Source of the DNA: Mycolicibacterium sp. P1-5 | GTDB taxonomy: Bacteria; Actinomycetota; Actinomycetes; Mycobacteriales; Mycobacteriaceae | Reading direction: 5' to 3' | DNA: 64,000 nt | Assembly (NCBI RefSeq): GCF_008329565.1 | Contig: NZ_NPKT01000002.1 | Location: 310,001-374,000 of the forward strand | Shown here: positions 44,677-53,362 of the stretch, piece after piece | Layout: the number at the start of each line of letters is the position of its first letter | Position numbering within the stretch: the stretch's first letter is position 1 | The notes under the pieces: model-generated | Seen by the model: the letters and a program-made list of their open reading frames with translations, nothing else | Database searches by the model: none | Told to the model about the DNA's origin: nothing | Translations under genes and position numbers: made by a program

Positions 44677-45912
44677 ATGAGTCAGCCCCTCAGCCGTTAT
44701 GCCCAGTTGTCCCGGGCCGAACTTGCCACCTTGGTGCCAGAACTGCTGTTGATCGGCCAGTTGATCGACCGTTCCGGGATGGCGTGGTGCATCCAGTCCT
44801 TCGGCCGGCCCGAGATGTTGCAGATCGCCATCGAGGAGTGGGCCGGTGCCAGCCCGCTCTACACCCGACGCATGCAGAAGGCCCTGAAGTACGAGGGCAT
44901 CGACATCTTCACCATCTTCAAGGGACTGCAGCTCGACATCGGCGCCCCGCCGCAGTTCATGGACTTCCGCTACACGGTGCACGACCGCTGGCACGGCGAA
45001 TTCCACCTCGACCACTGCGGTGCTCTGCTCGACGTCGAGCCGATGGGGCCCGATTACGTCCAGGGCATGTGCCACGACATCGAGGACCCCACGTTCGATG
45101 CCACCGCTGTGGCCACCAATGCCAAGGCGCAGGTCCGCCCCATCCACCGCCCGCCGCGCGCGCCTGCTGACCGCACGCCGCACTGCGCGTGGACCGTCAT
45201 CATCGACGAGTCGTACCCCGAGGTGACCGGTATACCGGCCGTTGCCGTGGTGGCCGAAACCAAGGCCGCCAACTGGGAACTGGGACCGATCGATCCGAAT
45301 GACGAAGGGCAAGCCGACTATTCGGGCGTGCTGGTGTCTGACGTCGACTTCGGGGCGTTCTCGCACTCCGCGCTGGTTCGCATCGCCGACGAGGTGGTGC
45401 TGCAGATGCACCTGCTGAACCTGTCCTTCGGCATCGCGGTGCGCGTCCGTGCCGGTGACAACGCCGAGCTGGCCACTGACATCTGCACCAAGCAACTCAC
45501 CGGTATCGCCGGCGTTGCCGCCGAGCGAATTCAGCGAGCCCTCAAGCTGCCCAACGACTTCGACGGCCTGGTCAAGGTTCTCGAGCTGCACCCGCTGTTC
45601 AACCCGGCCGGCTATGTCGTCGCCGAGGTCGAGGGCGGCCGGCTGCACGTGCATCCTTCTCCGTCGCACGAGGACAGGTCGTGGATATCGTTGTGCTCGC
45701 CGGCCTCCCCCGCACCGCTGCAGGCCATCGCCACCGCCGTCGACCCACACATCGCCGTGCGCATCTCCGGCACCGACGCCGACTGGACCGCCGAATTCGA
45801 GAAGACTGATACCGCGGCCAAAGATTCACCAGAGGTCGAGGTCACCAAGTTCAGCCACGGCGTCACCTTCGTATTCGAAGAGCGGCGTTCGCTTCCTCTG
45901 ACGGTGCTGTAG
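44677..45912 (+). CDS. Conserved protein of unknown function (Rv0311-like)
   Basis: The 411-residue product has no domain I can name. It has no signal peptide or membrane helix. Notable segments are the N-terminal LVPELLLIGQLIDRSGMAWCI, WAGASPLYTRRMQKAL, FRYTVHDRWHGEFHLDHCGA with clustered His and Cys that could bind metal, and MCHDIEDPTFD. The mid-region TPHCAWTVIIDESYPE is also His/Cys containing. It is followed after two bases by a dehydrogenase-like gene, so the two are cotranscribed and probably act together under the divergent TetR regulator. Length matches Rv0311 (409 residues, from memory). Confidence 0.75.
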   Translation: MSQPLSRYAQLSRAELATLVPELLLIGQLIDRSGMAWCIQSFGRPEMLQIAIEEWAGASPLYTRRMQKALKYEGIDIFTIFKGLQLDIGAPPQFMDFRYTVHDRWHGEFHLDHCGALLDVEPMGPDYVQGMCHDIEDPTFDATAVATNAKAQVRPIHRPPRAPADRTPHCAWTVIIDESYPEVTGIPAVAVVAETKAANWELGPIDPNDEGQADYSGVLVSDVDFGAFSHSALVRIADEVVLQMHLLNLSFGIAVRVRAGDNAELATDICTKQLTGIAGVAAERIQRALKLPNDFDGLVKVLELHPLFNPAGYVVAEVEGGRLHVHPSPSHEDRSWISLCSPASPAPLQAIATAVDPHIAVRISGTDADWTAEFEKTDTAAKDSPEVEVTKFSHGVTFVFEERRSLPLTVL

Positions 45913-45914
45913 CC

Positions 45915-46958
45915 GTGGCCTACCGCGTCGTGCAATGGGGCACCGGTGCGGTGGGCATCGAAGCCATCCGCGGCATCCTTGACCACCCGGATCTGGAACT
46001 GGTTGGCGTCAAGGTCTATTCGGAGGCCAAGGCTGGGACCGACGCCGGAGTATTGGCCGGGAGGGATCCGATTGGGGTCACCGCGGCGATCGACGTCGAC
46101 ACCGCTGGCGTCGACGCCGTCGTGTACGCGCCGCGCCATCCGTCGGTCGACGACGCCGTCGCGATCTTGGCGTCCGGCGCCAATCTGGTCACCACGGCCT
46201 TCGCGTTCCACCCGGCGCGGATGGAGCCGACCGATCGTGACCGACTTCAGCAGGCTTGCACACAGGGCGACAGCTCGCTGCACGGCACCGGGCTGAACCC
46301 TGGCAACCTCGGTGTGGTCGTGCCGTTGGCGCTGACCGGACTGTCGCGGACCATCGATCACGTCAGAGTGCAGGAGCGTGCCGATTGGTCGATGTATGAC
46401 AGCACTGACATCACCTTCGACCAAATGCATTTCGGCAGTCCACTCGACGAGGTTGGTGCTCAAACAGAGGGTCTTCGGTTCACCAGTCAGCTCTTCCAGG
46501 AACAGGTCTGGCTTCTCGGTGATGCTCTGGGCCTGGATGTCGACGAGGTCACCACCGAGCTGGAAGTGATTCCCGCCAGCGCCGATCGCGACGTGTGCGG
46601 CCGCACCCTTCGAGCCGGCACCGTCGCGGGTCAGCATTGGCAGTGGACGGGCAGGCGCGACGGCATCCCGGTCGTTGAGGTTGAAACCCTGTGGACCGTA
46701 GGAGAACGCCAACCGAAGCACTGGCCGACACCGCAGCACGGGTGGACCGTCACCATCGAAGGAACCCCGTCGATGCAGGCGCATCTGATGACGCTGGCCA
46801 GCTTTCGCCGGGATGTCCCGCTAGCTGAGCACGTTCGGTCAGCCAGCGTGGCGACCGCGATGCAGGCGGTGAACGCCGTTGGTGCTGTGTGCCGCGCTGC
46901 TGCGGGCTTCGTCACCATGGCGGACCTGCCGTTGAGTCTTTACCGCGGCCGTCACTGA
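45915..46958 (+). CDS. Dihydrodipicolinate reductase-like NAD(P)-dependent dehydrogenase
   Basis: The 347-residue protein has an N-terminal Rossmann motif, YRVVQWGTGAVGIEAIRGIL, followed by the DapB/diaminopentanoate-dehydrogenase-like layout (VDAVVYAPRHPSVDD, LVTTAFAFHP, GTGLNPGNLGVVVP). Mycobacteria have many paralogues of this family, mostly uncharacterised. The GTG start lies two bases after the Rv0311-like stop. The last 120 bases are also read on the other strand as the end of an exported-protein gene. Substrate unknown; an amine or imine substrate fits the family. Confidence 0.84.
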   Translation: MAYRVVQWGTGAVGIEAIRGILDHPDLELVGVKVYSEAKAGTDAGVLAGRDPIGVTAAIDVDTAGVDAVVYAPRHPSVDDAVAILASGANLVTTAFAFHPARMEPTDRDRLQQACTQGDSSLHGTGLNPGNLGVVVPLALTGLSRTIDHVRVQERADWSMYDSTDITFDQMHFGSPLDEVGAQTEGLRFTSQLFQEQVWLLGDALGLDVDEVTTELEVIPASADRDVCGRTLRAGTVAGQHWQWTGRRDGIPVVEVETLWTVGERQPKHWPTPQHGWTVTIEGTPSMQAHLMTLASFRRDVPLAEHVRSASVATAMQAVNAVGAVCRAAAGFVTMADLPLSLYRGRH

Positions 46959-47756
46959 AACAGGCTGTCCGGCAGCAGAGTTGATGTTTGTGATCGCCGT
47001 GTTCACCGCGGTGGACACCTGACCGCGTGCGACGTTGAGCACCGAACGAGCCTGCGTGAACCCAGCAGTGAGTGCGGTGCGCACATTGCCGGTGCTCGCC
47101 AGCGTCGTCGCCGCGGCATTGGCGGTCTGAACGAGCCCCAGCAGCAACGTCTCGCCGGCCTGGAAGGCCACCGCGGAGGCGACGTTGATGCCCTCGACGG
47201 TGGCGACCTGCAGAAGACCATGCGCCCCGGTCGGAACCGTCGGCTGACCAGGTGGTTGATTCAGCGCCTCGAGTATCTTGTCGCGCGCTGCACCGAGAGT
47301 CGTCTGGCCGGACAGCACGTCCATCACCTGGACGACAGCGACCTCCAGCGTGTTTTGCGCCTTGGGCAGAACCAGATTGAGGTCGTTGCCGATGATCTTT
47401 TCGACGGCGGTATCGGCCGGCGTGGTCACCCCTGCCGCCGCCGTACCAAGCGATCGGACGAAATTGCCGGTCTGCACGAGGGTTTCGAGGAAGACGGCCG
47501 GAGCCTCGGCAACACCGATCGGAACCGTGAGCCCGCCCTGCACGATGGAGGGGCAGATCAGGCTGCAGAAGGTGAGTTGGTTGCGCAGGAACGCCAGCGG
47601 TATCGCGCCGATCGGAGCGGCTGTCAGGTCGATGTCGGAGACGGCGACGTTGGCGATATGGGCTTCGACAGGCGGCGCCAGCGGAACGATCGCGATCGCG
47701 ACCATCGCGGTGGCCGCGGTGCTGCTGAGGAAACGGGTTCGCACGGACGCAGACAT
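46839..47756 (-). CDS. Exported protein of unknown function with antisense-overlapping C terminus
   Basis: The 305-residue product has a signal peptide (AATAMVAIAIVPLAPPVEA, cleavage near residue 32). A hydrophobic Ala/Val/Thr-rich body follows, with a conserved-looking segment (FLRNQLTFCSLICPSIVQGG) containing two Cys, then long amphipathic helices (AKDKILEALNQP-type and VLNVARGQVSTAVNTAI). After residue 265 or so the sequence becomes His/Arg-rich and unlike the rest. That part is exactly where it runs antisense to the dehydrogenase gene (46839-46958), so the natural stop may have been lost. No family is recognised; a surface or periplasmic location is likely. Confidence 0.7.
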   Translation of the reverse strand: MSASVRTRFLSSTAATAMVAIAIVPLAPPVEAHIANVAVSDIDLTAAPIGAIPLAFLRNQLTFCSLICPSIVQGGLTVPIGVAEAPAVFLETLVQTGNFVRSLGTAAAGVTTPADTAVEKIIGNDLNLVLPKAQNTLEVAVVQVMDVLSGQTTLGAARDKILEALNQPPGQPTVPTGAHGLLQVATVEGINVASAVAFQAGETLLLGLVQTANAAATTLASTGNVRTALTAGFTQARSVLNVARGQVSTAVNTAITNINSAAGQPVSVTAAVKTQRQVRHGDEARSSAAHSTNGVHRLHRGRHAG

Positions 47757-47831
47757 ATTCGGGACACGGTTTCGCCGTCCGCGAAGTTCACCTTGTCGAC
47801 GGGACGGCGATCTGCGCGCACACTGGCAACT

Positions 47832-48233
47832 ATGGAGAACAACGGACCGTTCGGGTTCGATCCCGACGACATCGACCGCGTGGTCAGGGAGGCCAGCGAA
47901 GGCCTCCGCGACGCCTTCGGGCGATTCCTGAACAGCTCGGGGCAGGGTGCTGCGTTCGGCGGGCTGTTCGACGAGTTCACCCGCCAATCACGGCCACGGT
48001 CGCGGCCGGAGACCGCGGGTGAGGCCGGCGACGGGGTGTGGGCGATCTACACCACCGATGCCGACGGCAAGGCTCACGTCGAGCAGGTCTACCGAAACGA
48101 GCTCGACGCGTTGCGTGCCAACAAACACAACACCGATGCCACCCGTAACGTCCGGTTTCTGCCCTACGGCATCGACGTCAGCGTCCTCGACGCGTCGGAG
48201 AACGCGGACGGTACCGAGGACCAGCCCGAGTAG
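47832..48233 (+). CDS. Conserved hypothetical protein (Rv0313-like)
   Basis: The 133-residue product starts M-E-N-N-G-P-F-G-F-D-P-D-D-I-D-R. It has an acidic helical N-terminal half, and a second half with VWAIYTTDADGKAHVEQVYR and FLPYGIDVSVLDA, which looks like a small alpha/beta domain. There is no signal peptide and no known catalytic motif. Its stop touches that of the convergent alcohol dehydrogenase gene without a gap. Position after the Rv0311-like locus suggests Rv0313. Function unknown. Confidence 0.7.
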   Translation: MENNGPFGFDPDDIDRVVREASEGLRDAFGRFLNSSGQGAAFGGLFDEFTRQSRPRSRPETAGEAGDGVWAIYTTDADGKAHVEQVYRNELDALRANKHNTDATRNVRFLPYGIDVSVLDASENADGTEDQPE

Positions 48234-49247
48234 CTACATCGTCAGGACCATGCGGTAGCGCGCACGGCCCTCGTCCATCGCTGCGTACGCCTCAGCGGCC
48301 TCGGCCAGCGGCCGCTCCTCGATGCGCGCCCGCACACCGGACTGCAGCGCGAAATGCAGGGTGTCCTCGACGTCGGCCGATGTGCCCGACGGATGCCCGA
48401 CCACACTGAAATTGCCGAAGATCAATTCACCCGGGGTGATCGGCAGCGGATCGAACGTGGCTCCGATAATCACCAGCTCGCCCTGCGGCGCCAGACCCGG
48501 GACGGTGGCCGCCATCGCCTCCGAGTTGGCAGCGGTGGCCAGCACCACCTGGACGCCACCCAGCGCCTGCAACGCCTGGCCGACGTCGCCGGCTGTGGAG
48601 TCGACGTAATGGTGGGCGCCGAGCTCTTTGGCGTCGTCAGCCTTGCCCGCTCCACGCGCAATCGCGATGGTCTCGAAACCCATGGCGTGCGCCCACCGCA
48701 CACCCAGATGCCCGAGTCCGCCAATGCCGAGGATGGCGACTCGGTCCCCAGCCACGGCTCGCGTGGTGCGCAACGCGTTATAGGTCGTGACCCCCGCGCA
48801 CCCCATCGGAGCGGCTTCGGCGAACGACAGACCGTCGGGAATCCGCGCTAACGCGGTGCGTGGCACGATGACCGACTCGGCGTAGCCGCCCGGATAGTTC
48901 CAGCTCGGCACTTCGAGGTTCACGCACTGCATGAACTGGCCTTTGCGACACGGCAGGCACCTGTTGCAGTTTCCGCCGAACCAGCCCACCGCCACCCGGT
49001 CACCGACGGCGAAATCCGCTACACCCGAACCTAACTCGGCAATCGTGCCCGCGATCTCGTGGCCGGGAGTGATGGGCCACGTCAGGTTCGGGAAGGAGCC
49101 GGTGACGAAGGCGTGGTCGGTGCCGCACACCCCGCATGCGTTCACGGCGATGCGCACGTGGTCCGGCGGTGGGGAGGTGGTCTCCACCTCTGCCAACTCC
49201 AGCGGGGCGTTGGCTGATTTTACGTGGACGGCGCGGTGGGTGGCCAT
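48234..49247 (-). CDS. Zinc-dependent alcohol dehydrogenase
   Basis: This 337-residue medium-chain dehydrogenase is of the AdhP/AdhA type and oxidises primary alcohols or reduces aldehydes with NAD(P). Catalytic zinc ligands are Cys41 (ACGVCGTDH) and His63-Glu64 (PGHE). The structural zinc lobe has Cys94, Cys97, Cys100 and Cys108. The cofactor motif is AILGIGGLGHLGVRWA. A strong 11-base palindrome lies 22 bases upstream of the start (49269-49298) and is probably its operator or leader hairpin. Confidence 0.92.
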   Translation of the reverse strand: MATHRAVHVKSANAPLELAEVETTSPPPDHVRIAVNACGVCGTDHAFVTGSFPNLTWPITPGHEIAGTIAELGSGVADFAVGDRVAVGWFGGNCNRCLPCRKGQFMQCVNLEVPSWNYPGGYAESVIVPRTALARIPDGLSFAEAAPMGCAGVTTYNALRTTRAVAGDRVAILGIGGLGHLGVRWAHAMGFETIAIARGAGKADDAKELGAHHYVDSTAGDVGQALQALGGVQVVLATAANSEAMAATVPGLAPQGELVIIGATFDPLPITPGELIFGNFSVVGHPSGTSADVEDTLHFALQSGVRARIEERPLAEAAEAYAAMDEGRARYRMVLTM

Positions 49248-49268
49248 AACTCCCTCGATTCGAAGTAA

Positions 49269-49298
49269 ATGCTGGGTTCATTAAGCTGAACCCAGCAT
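49269..49298. promoter_or_regulatory. Perfect palindrome upstream of alcohol dehydrogenase
   Basis: The arms atgctgggttc (49269-49279) and gaacccagcat (49288-49298) are exact complements around an eight-base centre, attaagct. The position just ahead of the dehydrogenase start fits an operator for a dimeric repressor. It could instead form an RNA hairpin in the leader. No regulator gene adjoins it. Confidence 0.6.
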
Positions 49299-49373
49299 AG
49301 CGGTACTTATTCCGATTCTGCCTCGCCGGGTCCCGGTTTGAGAACGGTTCGCGGGGTGGGTGGACCGGGAGAA

Positions 49374-51110
49374 CTAGTCGAGGATGCGCCGCGCGACGTT
49401 TGTGCTCACCAGGTCCAGCAGTTCGTCAGCGCGGCCGGCCAGGATGGTGCGGATCGCATAGAGGGTGAAGCCCTTGGCCTGCTCGGCGGAAATCGCTGGC
49501 GGAATGGACATTTCCTGCCGGGCCACCATGACATCGACCAGTGCCGGGCCGTCGTGGGCCAGCGCGTCGGTGACAGCCTGTTCGAGATCGGCGGGGTGTT
49601 CGACGCGGCGCCCGAATAGGCCGATCGCCTGGGCGACGGCGCCGAAGTCCGGGTTTTTCAGTTCGGTGCCGAAGTTGACCACCCCGGCGGCCTTCATTTC
49701 GAGCTCGACGAAGTTCAGTGACGAGTTGTTGAAGACGATCACCTTGACCGGCAGGTTGTTCTGTACCAGCGTGAGCAGCTCGCCGAACAGCATGGCCAGT
49801 CCACCGTCACCGGCGAGCGCGATCACTTGTCGTCCCGGGTGGGCGGTCTGGGCGCCGATCGCGTGCGGCAGCGCGCACGCCATAGTCCCGTGGGTGAAGG
49901 ACCCGGTGAGCCGTCGCCTTCCGTTCATCGTCAGGTACCGCGCCGCCCAGATGGTCGGCGAGCCGACGTCGAAAGTGAATATCGTGTCGTCATGGGCGAA
50001 CCGATTTACCACTCCGGCAACGTATTCCGGACGGATCGGGGTTCGGTCCCGGTCGTTGACGGCCAGCGAGTCCAGGGACTTGCGGGTGCGCTGGTAGTGG
50101 TTGAGCGAGCGGTCCAAATGAGTGCGATCGGCCTTGGGCGACAACAGCGGTAGCAGCGCATCGATGGTGTCCTTCACCGAACCGACCAGACCGAGGTCGA
50201 CCGGTGTGCGCCGGCCGAGGTGGCTACCGCGAATATCGACCTGGATGATCCGGGCGTCCTCGGGATAGAACTGCGAGTACGGGAAGTCGGTGCCCAACAT
50301 CAGCAGCACGTCGGCTTCCTTGATGGCCTTGTAACCGGAGGCGAAACCCAGCAGCCCTGTCATCCCGACGTCGTACGGGTTGTCGTATTCGATGTGTTCC
50401 TTGCCGCGAAACGCATGCACGATAGGCGAATTCAATGTTTCGGCGAGCTGGATCAGTTCGGCATGTGCCCCGGCGGTTCCAGCGCCGCCGAGGATGGTCA
50501 CTCGCGTTCCGGCGTCGAGCATGTCCGCGGCGCGCCGCAGCGACTCGTCGTCAGGGCGCAGCACCGACCGGGTCGGCAGCACCGGTTTGGTGTTCCATTC
50601 GCGGTCCGGGAGCTTGGCCAGGAACACCTCGCCGGGGATCACCAGGACCGCGACACCGTGTTCCTCGACCGCGGTGCGCATGGCGATCTCGACGAGACGC
50701 GGGGCCATCTCCGGGGTACTGACCAACTCGCAGTAGACGCTGCACTCGCGGAACAACTCCTGCGGATGCGTTTCCTGGAAGTACCCGGTGCCCACTTCGC
50801 TGAGCGGGATGTGTGCTGCGATCGCCAACACCGGCACACGAGTGCGTTGCGCATCGTAGAGACCGTTGATCAGGTGCAAATTGCCCGGACCGCAGCTACC
50901 GGCGCACACCGCCAACCGGCCGGTCAGCGCCGCCTCGGCGGTCGCGGCGAAGGCGGCCGTCTCCTCGTGGCGCACATGCTCCCAGGCCATTGCCTCGGAG
51001 CGTCGGATCGAATCGGTGAAGCCGTTGAGACTGTCGCCGGGTAGCCCGTAGACGCGGTTGATGCCGCTGGCTGTCAGCGCCGCGATGAGGTGCTGGGCGA
51101 CGGTCGGCAC
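49374..51110 (-). CDS. Thiamine-pyrophosphate-dependent pyruvate oxidase (PoxB-like)
   Basis: This 578-residue three-domain TPP enzyme converts pyruvate to acetate and CO2, passing electrons to quinone in the PoxB group. The N-terminal domain has GLPGDSLNGF and the cofactor Glu in VRHEETAAFAA. The central domain is a FAD/NAD-like fold (VTILGGAGTAGAHAELI). The C-terminal TPP motif begins ALAGDGGLAMLFGELLT and ends N-N-S-S-L-N-F. The GTG start at 51110 fits the domain boundary. The gene ends about 130 bases from the dehydrogenase start on the same strand; both handle C2/C3 metabolites. Acetolactate synthase is excluded by the overall pattern. Confidence 0.9.
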   Translation of the reverse strand: MPTVAQHLIAALTASGINRVYGLPGDSLNGFTDSIRRSEAMAWEHVRHEETAAFAATAEAALTGRLAVCAGSCGPGNLHLINGLYDAQRTRVPVLAIAAHIPLSEVGTGYFQETHPQELFRECSVYCELVSTPEMAPRLVEIAMRTAVEEHGVAVLVIPGEVFLAKLPDREWNTKPVLPTRSVLRPDDESLRRAADMLDAGTRVTILGGAGTAGAHAELIQLAETLNSPIVHAFRGKEHIEYDNPYDVGMTGLLGFASGYKAIKEADVLLMLGTDFPYSQFYPEDARIIQVDIRGSHLGRRTPVDLGLVGSVKDTIDALLPLLSPKADRTHLDRSLNHYQRTRKSLDSLAVNDRDRTPIRPEYVAGVVNRFAHDDTIFTFDVGSPTIWAARYLTMNGRRRLTGSFTHGTMACALPHAIGAQTAHPGRQVIALAGDGGLAMLFGELLTLVQNNLPVKVIVFNNSSLNFVELEMKAAGVVNFGTELKNPDFGAVAQAIGLFGRRVEHPADLEQAVTDALAHDGPALVDVMVARQEMSIPPAISAEQAKGFTLYAIRTILAGRADELLDLVSTNVARRILD

Positions 51111-51119
51111 AGCGGCAGT

Positions 51120-51377
51120 CTAGACCTCAGCAGCGACGGTGACCGGGGGATGAGCGGGCCGGGGGTTATGCTCCTCGGTACGGTGCCGGTCGATGGCAAA
51201 GCACAGCAGGCTGGCCAGGAACGCGACGATCGTGATCGCCGCAGCGAGTGCTGACGGGCCTGAGCCACTGGGTGACAATGTGCTCAGGAACAGCGCGAAC
51301 GCCACGATTGCCGATAAGTTCAGCATCAGGCCCAGCGTGCGGAGAACCTCGCCTGAAGCGTTATCCCCGTTATTCAT
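51120..51377 (-). CDS. Small membrane protein of unknown function
   Basis: The 85-residue product has two hydrophobic helices (LGLMLNLSAIVAFALFLSTL and LAAAITIVAFLASLLCFAI) and a hydrophilic His/Pro tail. The ATG is preceded by GGGGAG at six bases. It ends nine bases before the PoxB-like gene, so the two are likely cotranscribed, but no functional link is evident. Confidence 0.7.
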   Translation of the reverse strand: MNNGDNASGEVLRTLGLMLNLSAIVAFALFLSTLSPSGSGPSALAAAITIVAFLASLLCFAIDRHRTEEHNPRPAHPPVTVAAEV

Positions 51378-51505
51378 TGTTGCTCCCCAGTGGTCGAGTT
51401 CTGCTGGCTTAATATCCCCGCCTGACGGCCGGTCGAAACCACGTTTTTCACCACTGGTTGTCTCGCCGCTCTGCCGAGTCGCAGAGCGGCGTCAGCGCAC
51501 CGGGG

Positions 51506-52939
51506 TCAGACGGTTGCCAGCCCCGATTGGCCGGGCACGTGTAGGTAGCCGTTGGGATCGACCTCGTCCCACACCGCGGCGTAGATCTGCACCTTGAGCG
51601 CTTGTGCCGCCGCTTCGACGTTCAGCAGGTCTGCCAGCTCGTCGTAGCCGTAGTACAGGATCGACAACGCCGTGGTGGCCAGCAGCACGTTGTTGATCAC
51701 GACCTGCGCGGTATCCCGGTGGCCGATGGCGGCCTGGTACAGGGCCGGCAGCAGCTGGGCGATCGGCACCGCGGCGCTCAGGCCGGGCACCATCTGGGTA
51801 ATCCGCCAGCTGGCTTCGTAAAGCTCACGCACGACAGGACGGACCTCAGCGGGAAAGACTGCGACCAAACCCTTTTCGGTGTTGTACACCGCCGCAGGCA
51901 TGCCGTAGGGCTGCGGGTCGTCGGCCGGGAACGGATTCGGCACGTCCGGCAGGTTCAGGTCAGGGATGGTGACGTCATTGGCCGACGGGGCCACCGCTGC
52001 GGTGAGCTGGGCGGCTCCCGCTTCCGGAACCTCGTCGTAGGGCGGCGGCGTCGTCGTCGACAAGGGCAATCCGGACTCACCGCGGTTGTGTAGCAACGCA
52101 AACGGATCGAAGATGTTCCACGCCGTGGCGATGGCCCAGGACTGCAACTGCAGGGCGGGCTCTTCCAGATTGAGGACGTCGGCGATCTCGTTGTAGCCGT
52201 AATACAGCACCGCCACCGGGTGGATCGTGGCAATGAGATTGTTGACCACCCGCTGGGCGGCCGCTTTATCGCCCTGGAACGCGTCCGGCAAATCGGTGAT
52301 GATATTCGTCACCGGGACGATGATGTTGACCCACGGGATCATCTGAGTCAGGCGATAGCCGAGCTCAAAGCCTTCGCGGGCAACGGGTTTGGCGAGGTCT
52401 GGGAAGACGTTCATGAAGGATTCTTCGAGCGCCCAGATCGGGCCCGGCATGTCCTGCGGCCGCGGCTCCGGCGGCAGCCACCGGAACGGGTTGGGGCTAT
52501 ACGGGACGGTCGCGTTGGCGGTGACGCCGGCCGTGGGCGTCGCCGCGGTTGACGTGGTGTCGGCGATTTCGGCGGCTGCGGCCGGCTTCCGTGCGCTGCT
52601 GCCCTTGAAGAGTCCCTCCAGCTTCTTGACTTGGGCCGCCTCGAAATCGACGGCGGTGGTGTTGACGCTCGTGAGCGTTGATGCGACCGACTTGGAGTCG
52701 GAAGCCGCTGCGCTGCTGACCTTGTCGGCAGGCTTCGAGACCGGCTTGGCACGCTTGGCGGTGCCGGCCGTGGACTTCTTCGGTCCGGCGTTGGGCTTCG
52801 CCGCCTCCGAGGCGCTCGACGAATCTGATTTGCCGGTGTCGGCGCTTGCTGCACCCTGGCTTGCTGCGGCAATGGCCGCGCCAACGCCGACCGCAACCGC
52901 GACTCCGCCGACATACCCAACGTATTTGTGTGACCCCAT
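51506..52939 (-). CDS. Exported protein with two copies of a 140-residue domain
   Basis: The 477-residue product begins with a signal-like hydrophobic segment (YVGGVAVAVGVGAAIAAASQGA, then A-S-A-D). An Ala/Lys/Ser-rich low-complexity linker extends to about residue 145. Two related domains follow, residues 149-291 and 335-474. Each starts P-N-P-F, then contains V-F-P, a R-L/I-T-Q-M segment, V-V-N-N/V-I-N-N, and Y-Y-G-Y-N/D-E-I/L-A-D-V/L-L-N, and ends G-E/Q-S-G-L. I do not recognise the domain. A secreted or cell-surface protein is inferred. Confidence 0.74.
   Translation of the reverse strand: MGSHKYVGYVGGVAVAVGVGAAIAAASQGAASADTGKSDSSSASEAAKPNAGPKKSTAGTAKRAKPVSKPADKVSSAAASDSKSVASTLTSVNTTAVDFEAAQVKKLEGLFKGSSARKPAAAAEIADTTSTAATPTAGVTANATVPYSPNPFRWLPPEPRPQDMPGPIWALEESFMNVFPDLAKPVAREGFELGYRLTQMIPWVNIIVPVTNIITDLPDAFQGDKAAAQRVVNNLIATIHPVAVLYYGYNEIADVLNLEEPALQLQSWAIATAWNIFDPFALLHNRGESGLPLSTTTPPPYDEVPEAGAAQLTAAVAPSANDVTIPDLNLPDVPNPFPADDPQPYGMPAAVYNTEKGLVAVFPAEVRPVVRELYEASWRITQMVPGLSAAVPIAQLLPALYQAAIGHRDTAQVVINNVLLATTALSILYYGYDELADLLNVEAAAQALKVQIYAAVWDEVDPNGYLHVPGQSGLATV
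51518..52495 (-). repeat. Coding repeat: two diverged domain copies
   Basis: The two domain copies encoded within the exported-protein gene span 52067-52495 (first copy) and 51518-51937 (second copy). They align over their whole length by eye but are diverged, indicating an old internal duplication. Confidence 0.7.
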
Positions 52940-53362
52940 TTGCTGACCCTTCGTTAGCTCTAGGGCATCGTAAAGGAGCGGGCTGGTCAGGGCGACCCGT
53001 AATGGTGGACGACACGGTTCTGAAAGCTTGCCCTTGGTCGACCCGCGGGTCGCCCGGCGGCCTCACGGGAACTCGTCATTGTCGGTTCGACCGAAAAAGA
53101 ATCCGAGGTCATCGCATGTTTGCGCGGAGGGCTCAGCTCGGCGCCGGTCTTGTTGGAATCAACTGTCATCAATTAGCGGCGACGTAAGGGAACTGTCGGC
53201 GTTGCGGGGAGCGTTCGCGGCGACATCGCCCGGGCCGGAGACGGATATTTGCTGGCCTGTTAATGCTGGTCAACGGGCCGTTCACCGCAAGTTTCGCAAG
53301 CCGGACTACAACAGATGGCCCCCGTTACAAGCTCGATCTCGATTCCGCTTTATGGTTTAGCG
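52940..53362. other. Intergenic region between divergent secreted-protein genes
   Basis: About 420 bases separate the start of the duplicated-domain gene from the GH16 start. I see no RNA gene, known box or convincing protein frame. Short frames on either strand here have irregular Arg/Ser-rich composition and no ribosome site. Promoters of both flanking genes must lie here. A few A-rich spots (gaccgaaaaagaatccg at 53089-53105) stand out in otherwise GC-rich sequence. Confidence 0.5.

Noticed and set aside
53028..53360. 110-codon frame in the gap before the GH16 gene
   Set aside because: It has no ribosome site, an irregular Arg/Pro/Ser composition and no motif. It ends just before the Tat-leader GTG and is more likely untranslated promoter DNA.
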